Source: Solirubrobacterales bacterium
GTDB taxonomy: Bacteria > Actinomycetota > Thermoleophilia > Solirubrobacterales > 70-9
Reading direction: 5' to 3'
Assembly (NCBI GenBank): GCA_030152805.1
Contig: JASLIG010000011.1
Span: 1-15,781, forward strand
DNA length: 15,781 bases
Both the position numbers and the translations under genes were made by a program. Under the pieces are notes generated by a model, which searched no databases, had not been told where the DNA came from, and saw only the letters and a list, made by a program, of their open reading frames with translations. This document shows, in pieces, positions 1 through 5,673 of the stretch. Position 1 is the first letter of the stretch, and each line of letters begins with the position of its first letter.

Positions 1-1163
1 TCCAGCATCCGGTGGATCGTCTTCGCCTCGTGCCCGGTCGCCTCCTCCAGCCGCCGCGCGGCGCGCCCGGTCGGGGCGCAGAGCGCGATCGTCGCGTTGG
101 CGGCTTCGGCCTCGGCGACGATCTCCTTCGTGCACTTCGTCTTCCCGACCCCGGGGCCGCCGGTGAGGACCGAGATCCGCGCCCCGAATGCCGCCCGCAC
201 CGCCGCCCACTGCTCGTCGGTGAGACCGTCCCGCGGCGTCTCGCCGGGGTCGTGGTCGAGGTGGGGAGGAGCGCCAGCGCGGACGGCGAGCGTCGCTGCT
301 ACGGCCCGCTCGCTCTCCAGCGTGCCGGCGCGGTAGACCCGACCTTCCTCGTCGACCAGACCCGGCGCCCCGACGAGCACGTCGGGATCGGGGGGAAGGC
401 CGATCAGGCGCGCCGTGCGCGCGGCCAGCTCCTCCAGCGGCAGGTAGCTGTTGCCCTGCTGCTCGGCCTCGATCAAGGCGTAGAGCGCCGCCGCCTGGGC
501 GCGGCGGCTCGACTCCGGCGGCACGTCGGCGGCGAGGGCGATCTTGTCGGCGCGGGCGAAGCCGACTCCGTTCACCTCGGTCAGTCGGTAGGGATCCTCG
601 TGCAGGATCGCCATCGAGCTCTCACCGAAGCGGGCGTGGATTGGCGCCGCCAGGTGGGCTAGTCCGTGGGGGGCGAGCTGCACGTGCAGGTCGCGGACGG
701 CGCGGCTGGCGTGCCAGGATTCGGCCGCCGCCGCGGCCTGGTTGGCGCTGACGCCGCGCAGGGCGCCGAAGACACCCTGCGGGTTGGAGGCGATCGCTCC
801 CAGCACGCCCTCGCCGTGCTCGTCGACCAGGCGTTCGGCTCGCGCCGGCCCGATGTGGCGCAGGGTCGTCAGGTAGGCGATCTGCCCCTCGCGGTCGGCC
901 GGGTCGAGCGGCAGCGCGCCCTGGGCACGCAGCTGGCGCCCGTAGCGCGCGTGAGTCTGCCACTCGCCGCTGACTTCGGCCCGGTCGCCGACGCCGAGGT
1001 GCGCGACAGGGCCGACCAGCGCAAACCCCTCACCCGACTCCGCGTCCTGCACCTCGAGGACCGCGTAGCCATCGTCCTCGGCGCTGAAGATCACCCCCAG
1101 CACCTCCACCGTCGCTGAGTACGCCGCCGCGTCTGCGTCGAAGAGCGTCGCCGTGCCGTTCAC
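1..1163 (-). CDS. recD2: RecD2-type (RecD/TraA family) DNA helicase, N-terminal half; C-terminus beyond the window
   Basis: Superfamily 1B, 5'-3' DNA helicase of the RecD2 type, acting in DNA repair without RecBC in characterised members. About 387 residues are visible of a usual 700 or more. Residues 1-80 look like the N-terminal OB-like domain. Residues 80-230 hold the helix-hairpin-helix region (GPARAERLVDEHG and NGVGFARADKIA). The Walker A motif GGPGVGKT is at 335-342, followed by CAPTGRAARRLEEATG and TIHRML, the RecD2 motif Ia region. The helicase core continues off the left edge. The start is GTG at 1163: the frame has a TAG stop only four codons upstream, so no earlier start is possible. 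No Shine-Dalgarno is visible, but TAGCTT lies 6 bases before the GTG, which suggests a leaderless mRNA. The gene is divergent from the Cys4 mini-protein with 25 bases between starts. The family is clear; the exact function is inferred. Confidence 0.9.
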   Translation of the reverse strand, partial: MNGTATLFDADAAAYSATVEVLGVIFSAEDDGYAVLEVQDAESGEGFALVGPVAHLGVGDRAEVSGEWQTHARYGRQLRAQGALPLDPADREGQIAYLTTLRHIGPARAERLVDEHGEGVLGAIASNPQGVFGALRGVSANQAAAAAESWHASRAVRDLHVQLAPHGLAHLAAPIHARFGESSMAILHEDPYRLTEVNGVGFARADKIALAADVPPESSRRAQAAALYALIEAEQQGNSYLPLEELAARTARLIGLPPDPDVLVGAPGLVDEEGRVYRAGTLESERAVAATLAVRAGAPPHLDHDPGETPRDGLTDEQWAAVRAAFGARISVLTGGPGVGKTKCTKEIVAEAEAANATIALCAPTGRAARRLEEATGHEAKTIHRML

Positions 1164-1169
1164 ACGGCA

Positions 1170-1179
1170 AAGCTAGCCT
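1170..1179. promoter_or_regulatory. Overlapping divergent -10 boxes of recD2 and the Cys4 mini-protein
   Basis: On the minus strand TAGCTT (1175 to 1170) lies 6 bases before the recD2 GTG. On the plus strand TAGCCT (1174-1179) lies 9 bases before the ATG at 1189. The two hexamers overlap by two bases inside one CTAG. If both are real, polymerase could occupy only one at a time. No convincing -35 hexamer was seen for either. Confidence 0.55.
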
Positions 1180-1188
1180 GCAGCCAAG

Positions 1189-1371
1189 ATGAGCGATCGA
1201 CCTGACTTCGGAATCTGCGACAGCTGCGCGCACCAGCAGCTGGTGCCGAACACGCGCGGGTCGGTCTTCTCGCTTTGCTTGCGCTCGCGCACCGACCCGC
1301 GCTATCCCCGCTATCCGCGGGTCCCCGTGACCGCCTGTCCCGGCTACGAGCGGCGCCGGGCGGGGGAGTGA
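1189..1371 (+). CDS. Small four-cysteine protein, probable zinc-binding, function unknown
   Basis: A 60-residue protein with Cys10, Cys13, Cys30 and Cys50: a CDSC knuckle, then RGSVFSLC, then a proline/tyrosine-rich stretch DPRYPRYPRVPV ending ACPGYE. This resembles a small conserved protein I associate with actinobacterial genomes (CxxC...RGS.F.LC...D.RFP.YP.LPV..C.GYE); I cannot confirm it by search. The four-cysteine spacing suggests a metal site, but no enzyme motif is visible. The start is ATG with no Shine-Dalgarno and TAGCCT 9 bases upstream, consistent with leaderless translation. It is divergent from recD2 and ends 7 bases before the stop of the convergent cupin gene. The conservation pattern and intact frame argue for a real gene despite its size. 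Confidence 0.75.
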   Translation: MSDRPDFGICDSCAHQQLVPNTRGSVFSLCLRSRTDPRYPRYPRVPVTACPGYERRRAGE

Positions 1372-1378
1372 GGCTCGC

Positions 1379-1777
1379 TCAGGTGGAGCTCGCCATCGGG
1401 TCGGGCACGCCGAGCTCCGAGATTTCCGGCGCCTCGTAGGTGCCGCCCGGCACCCCGCCGATGATCAGCAGGCGGATGCCCTCGGCTCCCGGCCAGACCT
1501 TGCGCTTGACTCCGGAGGCGACCCGCGCCATGTGGTCGGGATCGAGCGGGTGGCGCTCGCCCTCGATCTCGATCTCGCCGCTGCCGCGCAGCGCCACGTA
1601 GACCTCCTCCTGGCCGTCTTCGGAGTGGTCGTGCTCCGGGTAGTTCTCGTAGTTGGGCGGCAGGTCGATGATCTGGATGCCGAAGGATTCGACCCCCAGT
1701 TCCGCCCGCACCCGCTTGAAGGCGCCGAGGTAGATCGCCTCCATGTCGTCGATCTTCTTCACCGCGTGTCCCGCCAT
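1379..1777 (-). CDS. Cupin-domain protein
   Basis: A 132-residue single-domain cupin, probably cytosolic. The first cupin motif is visible as PEHDHSEDGQEEVYVALRGSGE, two spaced histidines followed by a glutamate, the usual metal ligands. The second motif is atypical: where a histidine is expected after the turn there is SGVKRKVWPG, so the metal site may be incomplete. The C-terminal GGVPGGTYEAP is familiar from actinobacterial cupins of unknown substrate. The ATG start is supported by a strong Shine-Dalgarno (GGAGGAG on the minus strand, 1790-1784, 6-base spacing), unlike most neighbours. It is divergent from a TetR gene across an 85-base spacer holding a perfect palindrome, so it is a likely target of that regulator. 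Substrate unknown. Confidence 0.85.
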   Translation of the reverse strand: MAGHAVKKIDDMEAIYLGAFKRVRAELGVESFGIQIIDLPPNYENYPEHDHSEDGQEEVYVALRGSGEIEIEGERHPLDPDHMARVASGVKRKVWPGAEGIRLLIIGGVPGGTYEAPEISELGVPDPMASST

Positions 1778-1830
1778 CTATCGCTCCTCCGTTTGACGTT
1801 TGCTTTGAGCCGGCGCAGCGTAGCGAAAAT

Positions 1831-1842
1831 ACGAACGTTCGT
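1831..1842. promoter_or_regulatory. Perfect 12-bp palindrome, probable TetR operator
   Basis: ACGAACGTTCGT reads the same on both strands. After a two-base mismatch on each side it is flanked by AAA and TTT, giving an outer partial symmetry. It lies between the divergent cupin and TetR genes, 8 bases before the TetR -10 box and upstream of the cupin Shine-Dalgarno, where a dimeric TetR-family repressor could block both promoters. Position and symmetry are seen; the binding is inferred. Confidence 0.65.
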
Positions 1843-1850
1843 GCTTTTAG

Positions 1851-1856
1851 TACCCT
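1851..1856 (+). promoter_or_regulatory. -10 box of the TetR gene, leaderless type
   Basis: TACCCT ends 6 bases before the GTG at 1863, and no Shine-Dalgarno is present in between. The palindrome at 1831-1842 occupies the spacer upstream of this hexamer. Confidence 0.5.
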
Positions 1857-1862
1857 GTCCCG

Positions 1863-2474
1863 GTGTCAGCGACGGCGACCAGCGTCACCGAGCAGGGCCG
1901 GCAGGAGGGCAAGGGCGCGCAGACGCGCGCCACGATCCTCGCTCGCGCTGTCGACCTGGCCTCGGTCGAGGGGCTCGAGGGCCTGACGATCGGCCGTCTC
2001 GCCAGCGAGCTCGAGATGAGCAAGAGCGGCCTCTTCGCCCACTTCGGCTCCAAGCGGGAGCTGCAGTTGGCGACGGTGGAGGCGGCGGCGGAGCGCTTCC
2101 GCGTGGCGGTGATCGAGCCGGCGCTGGCAGCTCCCGACGGCGCGCCGCGGCTGCGGGCGATGGCCGGCACCTACCTGTCCTACCTCGAGGGCGACAGTTA
2201 CTCGGGCGGTTGCTTCTGGGGCGCCACCTCGGCCGAGTACGACGACCGGCCGGGGCCGGTGCGCGACGCGATCGCCGCCGCCCTCGACGCCTGGCTCGCC
2301 GAGCTCGAGCGCCAGGCCGAGGTCGCCGGCGCGAGCGATCCGGGGCGCTTCGCCTTCGAACTGTACGCCGTGGTGATGGGTGCCAACTCGCGCTTCAGGC
2401 TCAGCGGCGAGCGGTCGGTCTTCGTCTACGCTCGCGAGGGGATCGAGCGCCTACTGGGGGAACTGCCGGAGTGA
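1863..2474 (+). CDS. TetR/AcrR-family transcriptional regulator
   Basis: A 203-residue TetR-family repressor. The N-terminal DNA-binding domain spans about residues 20-70: helix 1 TRATILARAVDLASVEG, then the helix-turn-helix LTIGRLASELEMSKSGLFAHFGSK, which matches the family signature. The C-terminal ligand domain contains GGCFWGATSAEYDDRPGPVRDAI, typical of the TetR_C group with a Cys/Trp motif; the ligand cannot be predicted. The start is GTG at 1863, with TACCCT 6 bases upstream and no ribosome-binding site. A perfect palindrome in the shared promoter region points to autoregulation and control of the divergent cupin gene. Its stop overlaps the next start (GTGA), so the downstream NTF2-like protein is probably translationally coupled and in the same regulon. 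Confidence 0.92.
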   Translation: MSATATSVTEQGRQEGKGAQTRATILARAVDLASVEGLEGLTIGRLASELEMSKSGLFAHFGSKRELQLATVEAAAERFRVAVIEPALAAPDGAPRLRAMAGTYLSYLEGDSYSGGCFWGATSAEYDDRPGPVRDAIAAALDAWLAELERQAEVAGASDPGRFAFELYAVVMGANSRFRLSGERSVFVYAREGIERLLGELPE

Positions 2475-2896
2475 GCGAGGAGGCCGCTGCCGACTTCGTG
2501 CGGCGCTTCGCCGAGTACTGGCGGGCGCCGACCCCGGCCGGACTGAGCACGCTGCTGGCCGAGCGCGTTCGCCTGGTGGCGCCGATGACGCCGACCACCG
2601 AGACCCTCGCCGAGGGCCAGCGGGCATTCGCGGCGCTGTTCGAGCTGATCGAGGAGATGACGGCCGAGGTCCACCGCTGGGGCGCCACCGACGACGGTGT
2701 GCTGATCGAGTTCACCGTCAACGGCACAGCGGGCGGCAAGCCGATCCCCTGGGACGCCGTCGACCGCTTCGTGCTTGGCGAGGATGGGCTGGCGAGCGAA
2801 CGCGTCTCCTACTTCGACTCGATGCCGATCGCCCTCTCCGCCGCCGCGCGCCCACGCTCCTGGCCGGCGCTAATCCGCAGCCGCCTGCGACGCTGA
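2471..2896 (+). CDS. SnoaL/NTF2-like protein coupled to the TetR regulator
   Basis: A 141-residue protein with the cone-fold pattern of SnoaL/NTF2-like proteins: an N-terminal helix AADFVRRFAEYWRAPTP, a helix AFAALFELIEEMTAEVHRW, then strands VLIEFTVNGTAGG, IPWDAVDRFVLGEDGLASERVSYFDS. The last element (glycine turn, Arg/Lys, Y.DS) is the usual end of the domain. Family members include polyketide cyclases, isomerases and non-enzymatic binding proteins, so the activity is unassigned. The start is the GTG at 2471, whose last two bases are part of the TetR stop codon (GTGA overlap). This explains the lack of its own ribosome-binding site. It ends 9 bases before the stop of a convergent gene of the same fold. 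Confidence 0.8.
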   Translation: MSEEAAADFVRRFAEYWRAPTPAGLSTLLAERVRLVAPMTPTTETLAEGQRAFAALFELIEEMTAEVHRWGATDDGVLIEFTVNGTAGGKPIPWDAVDRFVLGEDGLASERVSYFDSMPIALSAAARPRSWPALIRSRLRR

Positions 2897-2905
2897 GCGA
2901 GGTCC

Positions 2906-3340
2906 TCAGTCGAGCAGGCCGACCTGGCGCAGGATCGAGACCGAGTCGGAGTAGACGTCCTTGCGTTTGATCATCCCGTCCTCGAAGGGGATCACGTCGA
3001 CGCCGTTCCAGCTGACCGTGCGGCCGCTCGGCGGCGCCTCGATCTCGCCGCGGCGCAGCGTGTTCGAATGGGTGGCTGTCGCTGTCCACTCCTGGGTCAC
3101 CACTCCGTCGCGCACGTAGAGCCGGCGCGTCTCGAACACCATGTCGGGCCAGGCCTCGAAGATCTTGGCGATGTGGCCGCGCACCTCCCCACCGCTGGCG
3201 CTCTCCCCGGCCGTGTGGTTGGCGAAGACCATGTCCGGCGCGTGCATCGCCACGATCGCGTCGAGGTCCTGCGCGTTCCAGGCGTCGTTGTAGCGCCCGA
3301 TCGCCTCGGTCAGGGCCTCGATCCCGTCGCGCTCGCTCAT
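2906..3340 (-). CDS. SnoaL/NTF2-like protein (ester cyclase or ketosteroid-isomerase type)
   Basis: A 144-residue protein of the SnoaL-like fold: helix TEAIGRYNDAWNAQDLDAIVAMHAPDMVFANH, then GEVRGHIAKIFEAWPDM, strands RDGVVTQEWTATATH and the C-terminal VIPFEDGMIKRKDVYSDS. The N-terminal YNDAWNAQDLDAI pattern is characteristic. Substrate unknown. An open frame extends 46 codons further upstream, but the ATG at 3340 is preferred because it begins the conserved domain and TACATT (minus strand, 3354 to 3349) precedes it by 8 bases without a Shine-Dalgarno, as for many genes here. It converges on another SnoaL-like gene with 9 bases between stops. It is divergent from vapBC across 143 bases. Confidence 0.82.
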   Translation of the reverse strand: MSERDGIEALTEAIGRYNDAWNAQDLDAIVAMHAPDMVFANHTAGESASGGEVRGHIAKIFEAWPDMVFETRRLYVRDGVVTQEWTATATHSNTLRRGEIEAPPSGRTVSWNGVDVIPFEDGMIKRKDVYSDSVSILRQVGLLD

Positions 3341-3348
3341 GACGGCCA

Positions 3349-3354
3349 AATGTA
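3349..3354 (-). promoter_or_regulatory. -10 box of the SnoaL-like gene, leaderless type
   Basis: TACATT on the minus strand, 8 bases before the ATG at 3340. It supports the short start over the upstream in-frame starts, which would lie on the far side of this element. No clear -35. Confidence 0.45.
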
Positions 3355-3446
3355 GTCCGTGGCGCTGAGATATGCGAGTCGTGACAGTTCGCGCACCGCG
3401 CTTGCGCTTGCGCCCTTCTAGCTTGGCGCTGCAAGCAATGGAGGAG

Positions 3447-3475
3447 TTGACATCAGATGTCCATAGATATAGCAT
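3447..3475 (+). promoter_or_regulatory. vapBC promoter: consensus -35, 17-bp spacer, -10
   Basis: TTGACA (3447-3452) is a perfect sigma-70 -35 hexamer. It is followed by exactly 17 bases and TAGCAT (3470-3475). The -10 ends 8 bases before the ATG at 3484, so the transcript would be leaderless or nearly so. This is the only promoter in the window with a consensus -35, which fits a module that brings its own promoter. Confidence 0.65.
3449..3461. promoter_or_regulatory. Operator-like inverted repeat over the vapBC -35
   Basis: GACATC-A-GATGTC is a perfect 6-1-6 inverted repeat overlapping the -35 hexamer. A third half-site, ACATC, occurs at 3479-3483 directly before the ATG. VapB-type antitoxins commonly autoregulate by binding such repeats; binding here is inferred from position and symmetry only. 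Confidence 0.55.
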
Positions 3476-3483
3476 CAAACATC

Positions 3484-3729
3484 ATGCCCCGAACAACCTT
3501 CGACCTCGACGGAACCGTGCTCGCAGATCTGCGTCGCCGCGCCGCGGCGGAGGGTAAGAGCATGGGCCGGGTGGCATCGGAGCTTCTGGCGATTGGATTG
3601 AACGACGATCGCGCACGCGAGCAGCCCCCCCTGAAATGGGCGCGGAAGGACTTGGGCCTGAAGGTGGACCTGGAGGACAAGGATGCCGTTTGGCGCATTC
3701 TCGACGCCGAAGATCTCGGCCGCGGATGA
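3484..3729 (+). CDS. vapB: VapB-type antitoxin (ribbon-helix-helix)
   Basis: An 81-residue antitoxin. Residues 1-40 show a ribbon-helix-helix pattern: strand PRTTFDLDG, helix VLADLRRRAAAEG, helix MGRVASELLAIGL. The C-terminal part PLKWARKDLGLKVDLEDKDAVWRILD should wrap the toxin. The start is chosen as ATG 3484 because the conserved domain begins there and a promoter (TTGACA, 17 bases, TAGCAT) ends 8 bases before it. An alternative ATG at 3457 has GGAGGAG 10 bases upstream and would add 9 residues, but it lies inside the promoter. The stop overlaps the toxin start (ATGA), the classic antitoxin-first arrangement. Base composition is less GC-rich than the flanking genes, suggesting horizontal acquisition. 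VapB is expected to bind VapC and repress its own promoter. Confidence 0.85.
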   Translation: MPRTTFDLDGTVLADLRRRAAAEGKSMGRVASELLAIGLNDDRAREQPPLKWARKDLGLKVDLEDKDAVWRILDAEDLGRG

Positions 3730-4157
3730 GTGCGACGGTCGACACCAACATCCTGGTCTACGCCACCGACACGGGCACTGACGTCGGCGCCGCCGCCCAC
3801 GAGCTGATCGAGGATCTCGCTCGCGGTCCAGACCTGTTCTATGTTTTCTGGCCCGCCCTGATGGGATTCGTGCGGATAGCGACGCACCCCGCCATCAACG
3901 AAAGGCCGCTTACCCCGGCTGAAGCGATCGGCTCGATTTCTGGACTCCTCTCTCGCCCGCACGTACAGGCTCCGGGGGAGGGTGCCGGATTTCTGGAGAT
4001 ATACGAGGCGACGGCGCCCCCGGCCACCCGCGGCCGGCAGGTTCCGGACGCCCATATCGCCGCGCTGATGCGCCAGCACGGGGTGGCCACGATCTACACC
4101 CGCGATCGCGATTTTCGCCGCTTCGACGGGATCAGGATCGAGGATCCATTTGCATAG
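3726..4157 (+). CDS. vapC: VapC-type PIN-domain ribonuclease toxin
   Basis: A 143-residue PIN-domain protein. PIN toxins are Mg2+-dependent ribonucleases that cleave tRNA or rRNA when not bound by antitoxin. Visible landmarks are Asp6 in TVDTNILVYA, RIATHPAINERPLTPAEA at 50-67, Asp108 in VPDAHIAALMRQHG, and Asp127/Asp129 in TRDRDFRRFDGI, the typical acidic centre and C-terminal motif. The usual second acidic residue on the helix before RIATHP is Gly47 here (LMGFVR). I recall similar substitutions in this THP/RPL-type subgroup, so activity is probably retained. The start ATG overlaps the VapB stop (ATGA), implying translational coupling. The gene is complete and intact. Confidence 0.88.
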   Translation: MSATVDTNILVYATDTGTDVGAAAHELIEDLARGPDLFYVFWPALMGFVRIATHPAINERPLTPAEAIGSISGLLSRPHVQAPGEGAGFLEIYEATAPPATRGRQVPDAHIAALMRQHGVATIYTRDRDFRRFDGIRIEDPFA

Positions 4158-4182
4158 GCAAGGCGCGCGGGGGCGCCGTCGC

Positions 4183-4218
4183 TAGGGTTGGCGCCGCCTG
4201 TAACCCAAGCCGAGGAGG
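4183..4218 (+). promoter_or_regulatory. Promoter -10 and Shine-Dalgarno of the luciferase-like monooxygenase gene
   Basis: TAGGGT (4183-4188) is a -10-like box, and GAGGAGG (4212-4218) is a strong Shine-Dalgarno 5 bases before the GTG at 4224. Unlike the leaderless neighbours, this mRNA would have a leader of about 30 bases. The -10 is flanked by two copies of GGCGCCG (4172-4178 and 4190-4196), 18 bases apart. Confidence 0.5.
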
Positions 4219-4223
4219 TCGGA

Positions 4224-5069
4224 GTGGAAGTAGCGATCGGATTGCCCAACGCGGTGCCGGGGGCGACCGGCGACCAACTCGTCGAGTGGGCTCGGCGCGC
4301 GGACGCACGCGGGTTCTCCAGCCTGGGCACGATCGATCGCGTCCTCTACGGCAACTATGAGCCGCTGGTCGCCCTTGCCGCCGCCGCGGCGGTCACCGAG
4401 CGGATCGGGCTCTGCACCTCGGTTCTGCTCGGTCCGCTGCGGGCCAACGCGGTCGAGCTCGCCAAGCAGGCGCTCAGTCTGCAGGCGCTCTCCGGCGGGC
4501 GCTTCACGCTCGGCATCGGCCTCGGCGGCCGCGACGACGACTACGAGGTGAGCGGTATCGAGCTGGCGGGCCGGGGCCAGCAGTTGGATCAGATGCTGGA
4601 GAAGATCAAGGAGGTCTGGTCCGGCAAAGAGGTCGGTCCGAGGATCGAGGGTGTCCCGAGGTTGATCGTCGGCGGTCACGCTGACGCCTCTTTCGCTCGC
4701 GCGGCGCGCTTCTCCGATGGCTGGATCGCGGCCGCCTCAGGGCCGGATCAGTTCGCCGTGGGTGCCGAGAAGGCAAGGGCGGCTTGGTCGGAGGCCGGGC
4801 GGGACGGGGAGCCCCACACCATGGCGCTCGCCTATTTCTCGCTGGGCGATCGCGCCGAGGATGAGGCACGGGCCTATCTCACCGACTACTACGCTTGGCT
4901 CGGCGACCAAATCGCGGAGTTCCTCGTCGCTGGCGCGGCTAAGGATGTGGAGACCGTCAAGCAATACGCCGCGACCTATGAGGAAGCTGGTTGCGACGAG
5001 TTGATCTTCTGCCCCTCCTCCCCGAATCCCGATCAGGTCGATCTGCTCGCCGACGCGGTCGGGCTCTGA
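4224..5069 (+). CDS. Luciferase-like monooxygenase (F420- or FMN-dependent oxidoreductase)
   Basis: A 281-residue protein of the bacterial luciferase-like TIM-barrel family, cytosolic. Barrel elements appear in order: EVAIGLPNAVPG at the N-terminus, EWARRADARGFSSLGTIDRV, then ERIGLCTSVLLGPLRANAVELAKQA, ALSGGRFTLGIGLGGRDDDYEVSG, and later RLIVGGHADASFARAARFSDGWIAA. These are hallmark segments of the actinobacterial F420-dependent group, though FMN use cannot be excluded. The substrate is unknown. The GTG at 4224 is chosen for its Shine-Dalgarno; a TTG at 4188 in the same frame would add 12 residues but overlaps the -10 box. Twenty-eight bases separate it from the next gene, so co-transcription with the YdeI-like protein and the amine oxidase is possible. 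Confidence 0.88.
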   Translation: MEVAIGLPNAVPGATGDQLVEWARRADARGFSSLGTIDRVLYGNYEPLVALAAAAAVTERIGLCTSVLLGPLRANAVELAKQALSLQALSGGRFTLGIGLGGRDDDYEVSGIELAGRGQQLDQMLEKIKEVWSGKEVGPRIEGVPRLIVGGHADASFARAARFSDGWIAAASGPDQFAVGAEKARAAWSEAGRDGEPHTMALAYFSLGDRAEDEARAYLTDYYAWLGDQIAEFLVAGAAKDVETVKQYAATYEEAGCDELIFCPSSPNPDQVDLLADAVGL

Positions 5070-5097
5070 GCCGCGAAGGCGTCATGCTCTGCGGAGC

Positions 5098-5673
5098 GTG
5101 GCCGATGACTTGCCCATATGTCTTTTCGCTACCCCGGCGCAGCTCGAAGCCTGGCTCGAAGAGCACTACGCCAGCAGCGACGGCCTCTGGCTGAAGATCG
5201 CCAAGAAGCACTCCGGGGTAGCCAGCGTCACCTACGCGGAGGCACTGGAGCTGGCGCTCTGCTTCGGCTGGATCGACAGCCAGAAGCGCGGCTTCGACGA
5301 CTCCTTCTTCCTGCAGCGCTTCACGCCGCGGCGGCCGCGCGGCAAGTGGTCTGAGATCAACCGGACGAAGGCGGAGGCACTGATCGCCTCGGGGGCGATG
5401 CGCCCGCCCGGTCTGGCCGAGGTGGAGGCGGCGAAAGCGGACGGCCGCTGGGACGCCGCCTACGCCGGCCAGCGCACCGCCGAGGTGCCCGAGGACCTGC
5501 GACGGGAGCTGGACCGCAACCGGGCGGCCCACGAGTTCTTCGCCACGCTCGACAGCGCCAACCGCTACGCGATCATCTACCGGCTGGACGACGCCAAGAA
5601 AGCCGAGACGCGGGAACGCAGACTGCGAAAGTTCGTCGGCATGCTCGAGCGCGGAGAGAGGATCCATGACTGA
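5098..5673 (+). CDS. YdeI/OmdA-family protein
   Basis: A 191-residue protein of the YdeI/OmpD-associated (OmdA) family, a poorly understood group linked in enterobacteria to bacteriocin or peptide resistance. Diagnostic parts are SSDGLWLKIAKKHSG and SVTYAEALELALCFGWIDSQKRGFDD in the first half, the segment RFTPRRPRGKWSEINRTKAEALI, and the C-terminal helix pattern YRLDDAKKAETRERRLRKFVGML. The start is GTG 5098; the weak box CATGCT ends 9 bases upstream and no well-spaced Shine-Dalgarno exists, so the start is moderately certain. The stop overlaps the amine oxidase start by 8 bases, indicating an operon. No signal peptide or membrane segment is visible. The function in this organism is unknown. 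Confidence 0.82.
   Translation: MADDLPICLFATPAQLEAWLEEHYASSDGLWLKIAKKHSGVASVTYAEALELALCFGWIDSQKRGFDDSFFLQRFTPRRPRGKWSEINRTKAEALIASGAMRPPGLAEVEAAKADGRWDAAYAGQRTAEVPEDLRRELDRNRAAHEFFATLDSANRYAIIYRLDDAKKAETRERRLRKFVGMLERGERIHD

Noticed and set aside
3341..3478. 46-codon N-terminal extension of the SnoaL-like gene
   Set aside because: The extension is basic and unlike the family, overlaps the vapBC promoter and passes the -10 box that fits the ATG at 3340.
4188..4223. TTG start giving the monooxygenase 12 more residues
   Set aside because: It overlaps the -10 box, while GTG 4224 has an ideal Shine-Dalgarno and begins at the first barrel strand.
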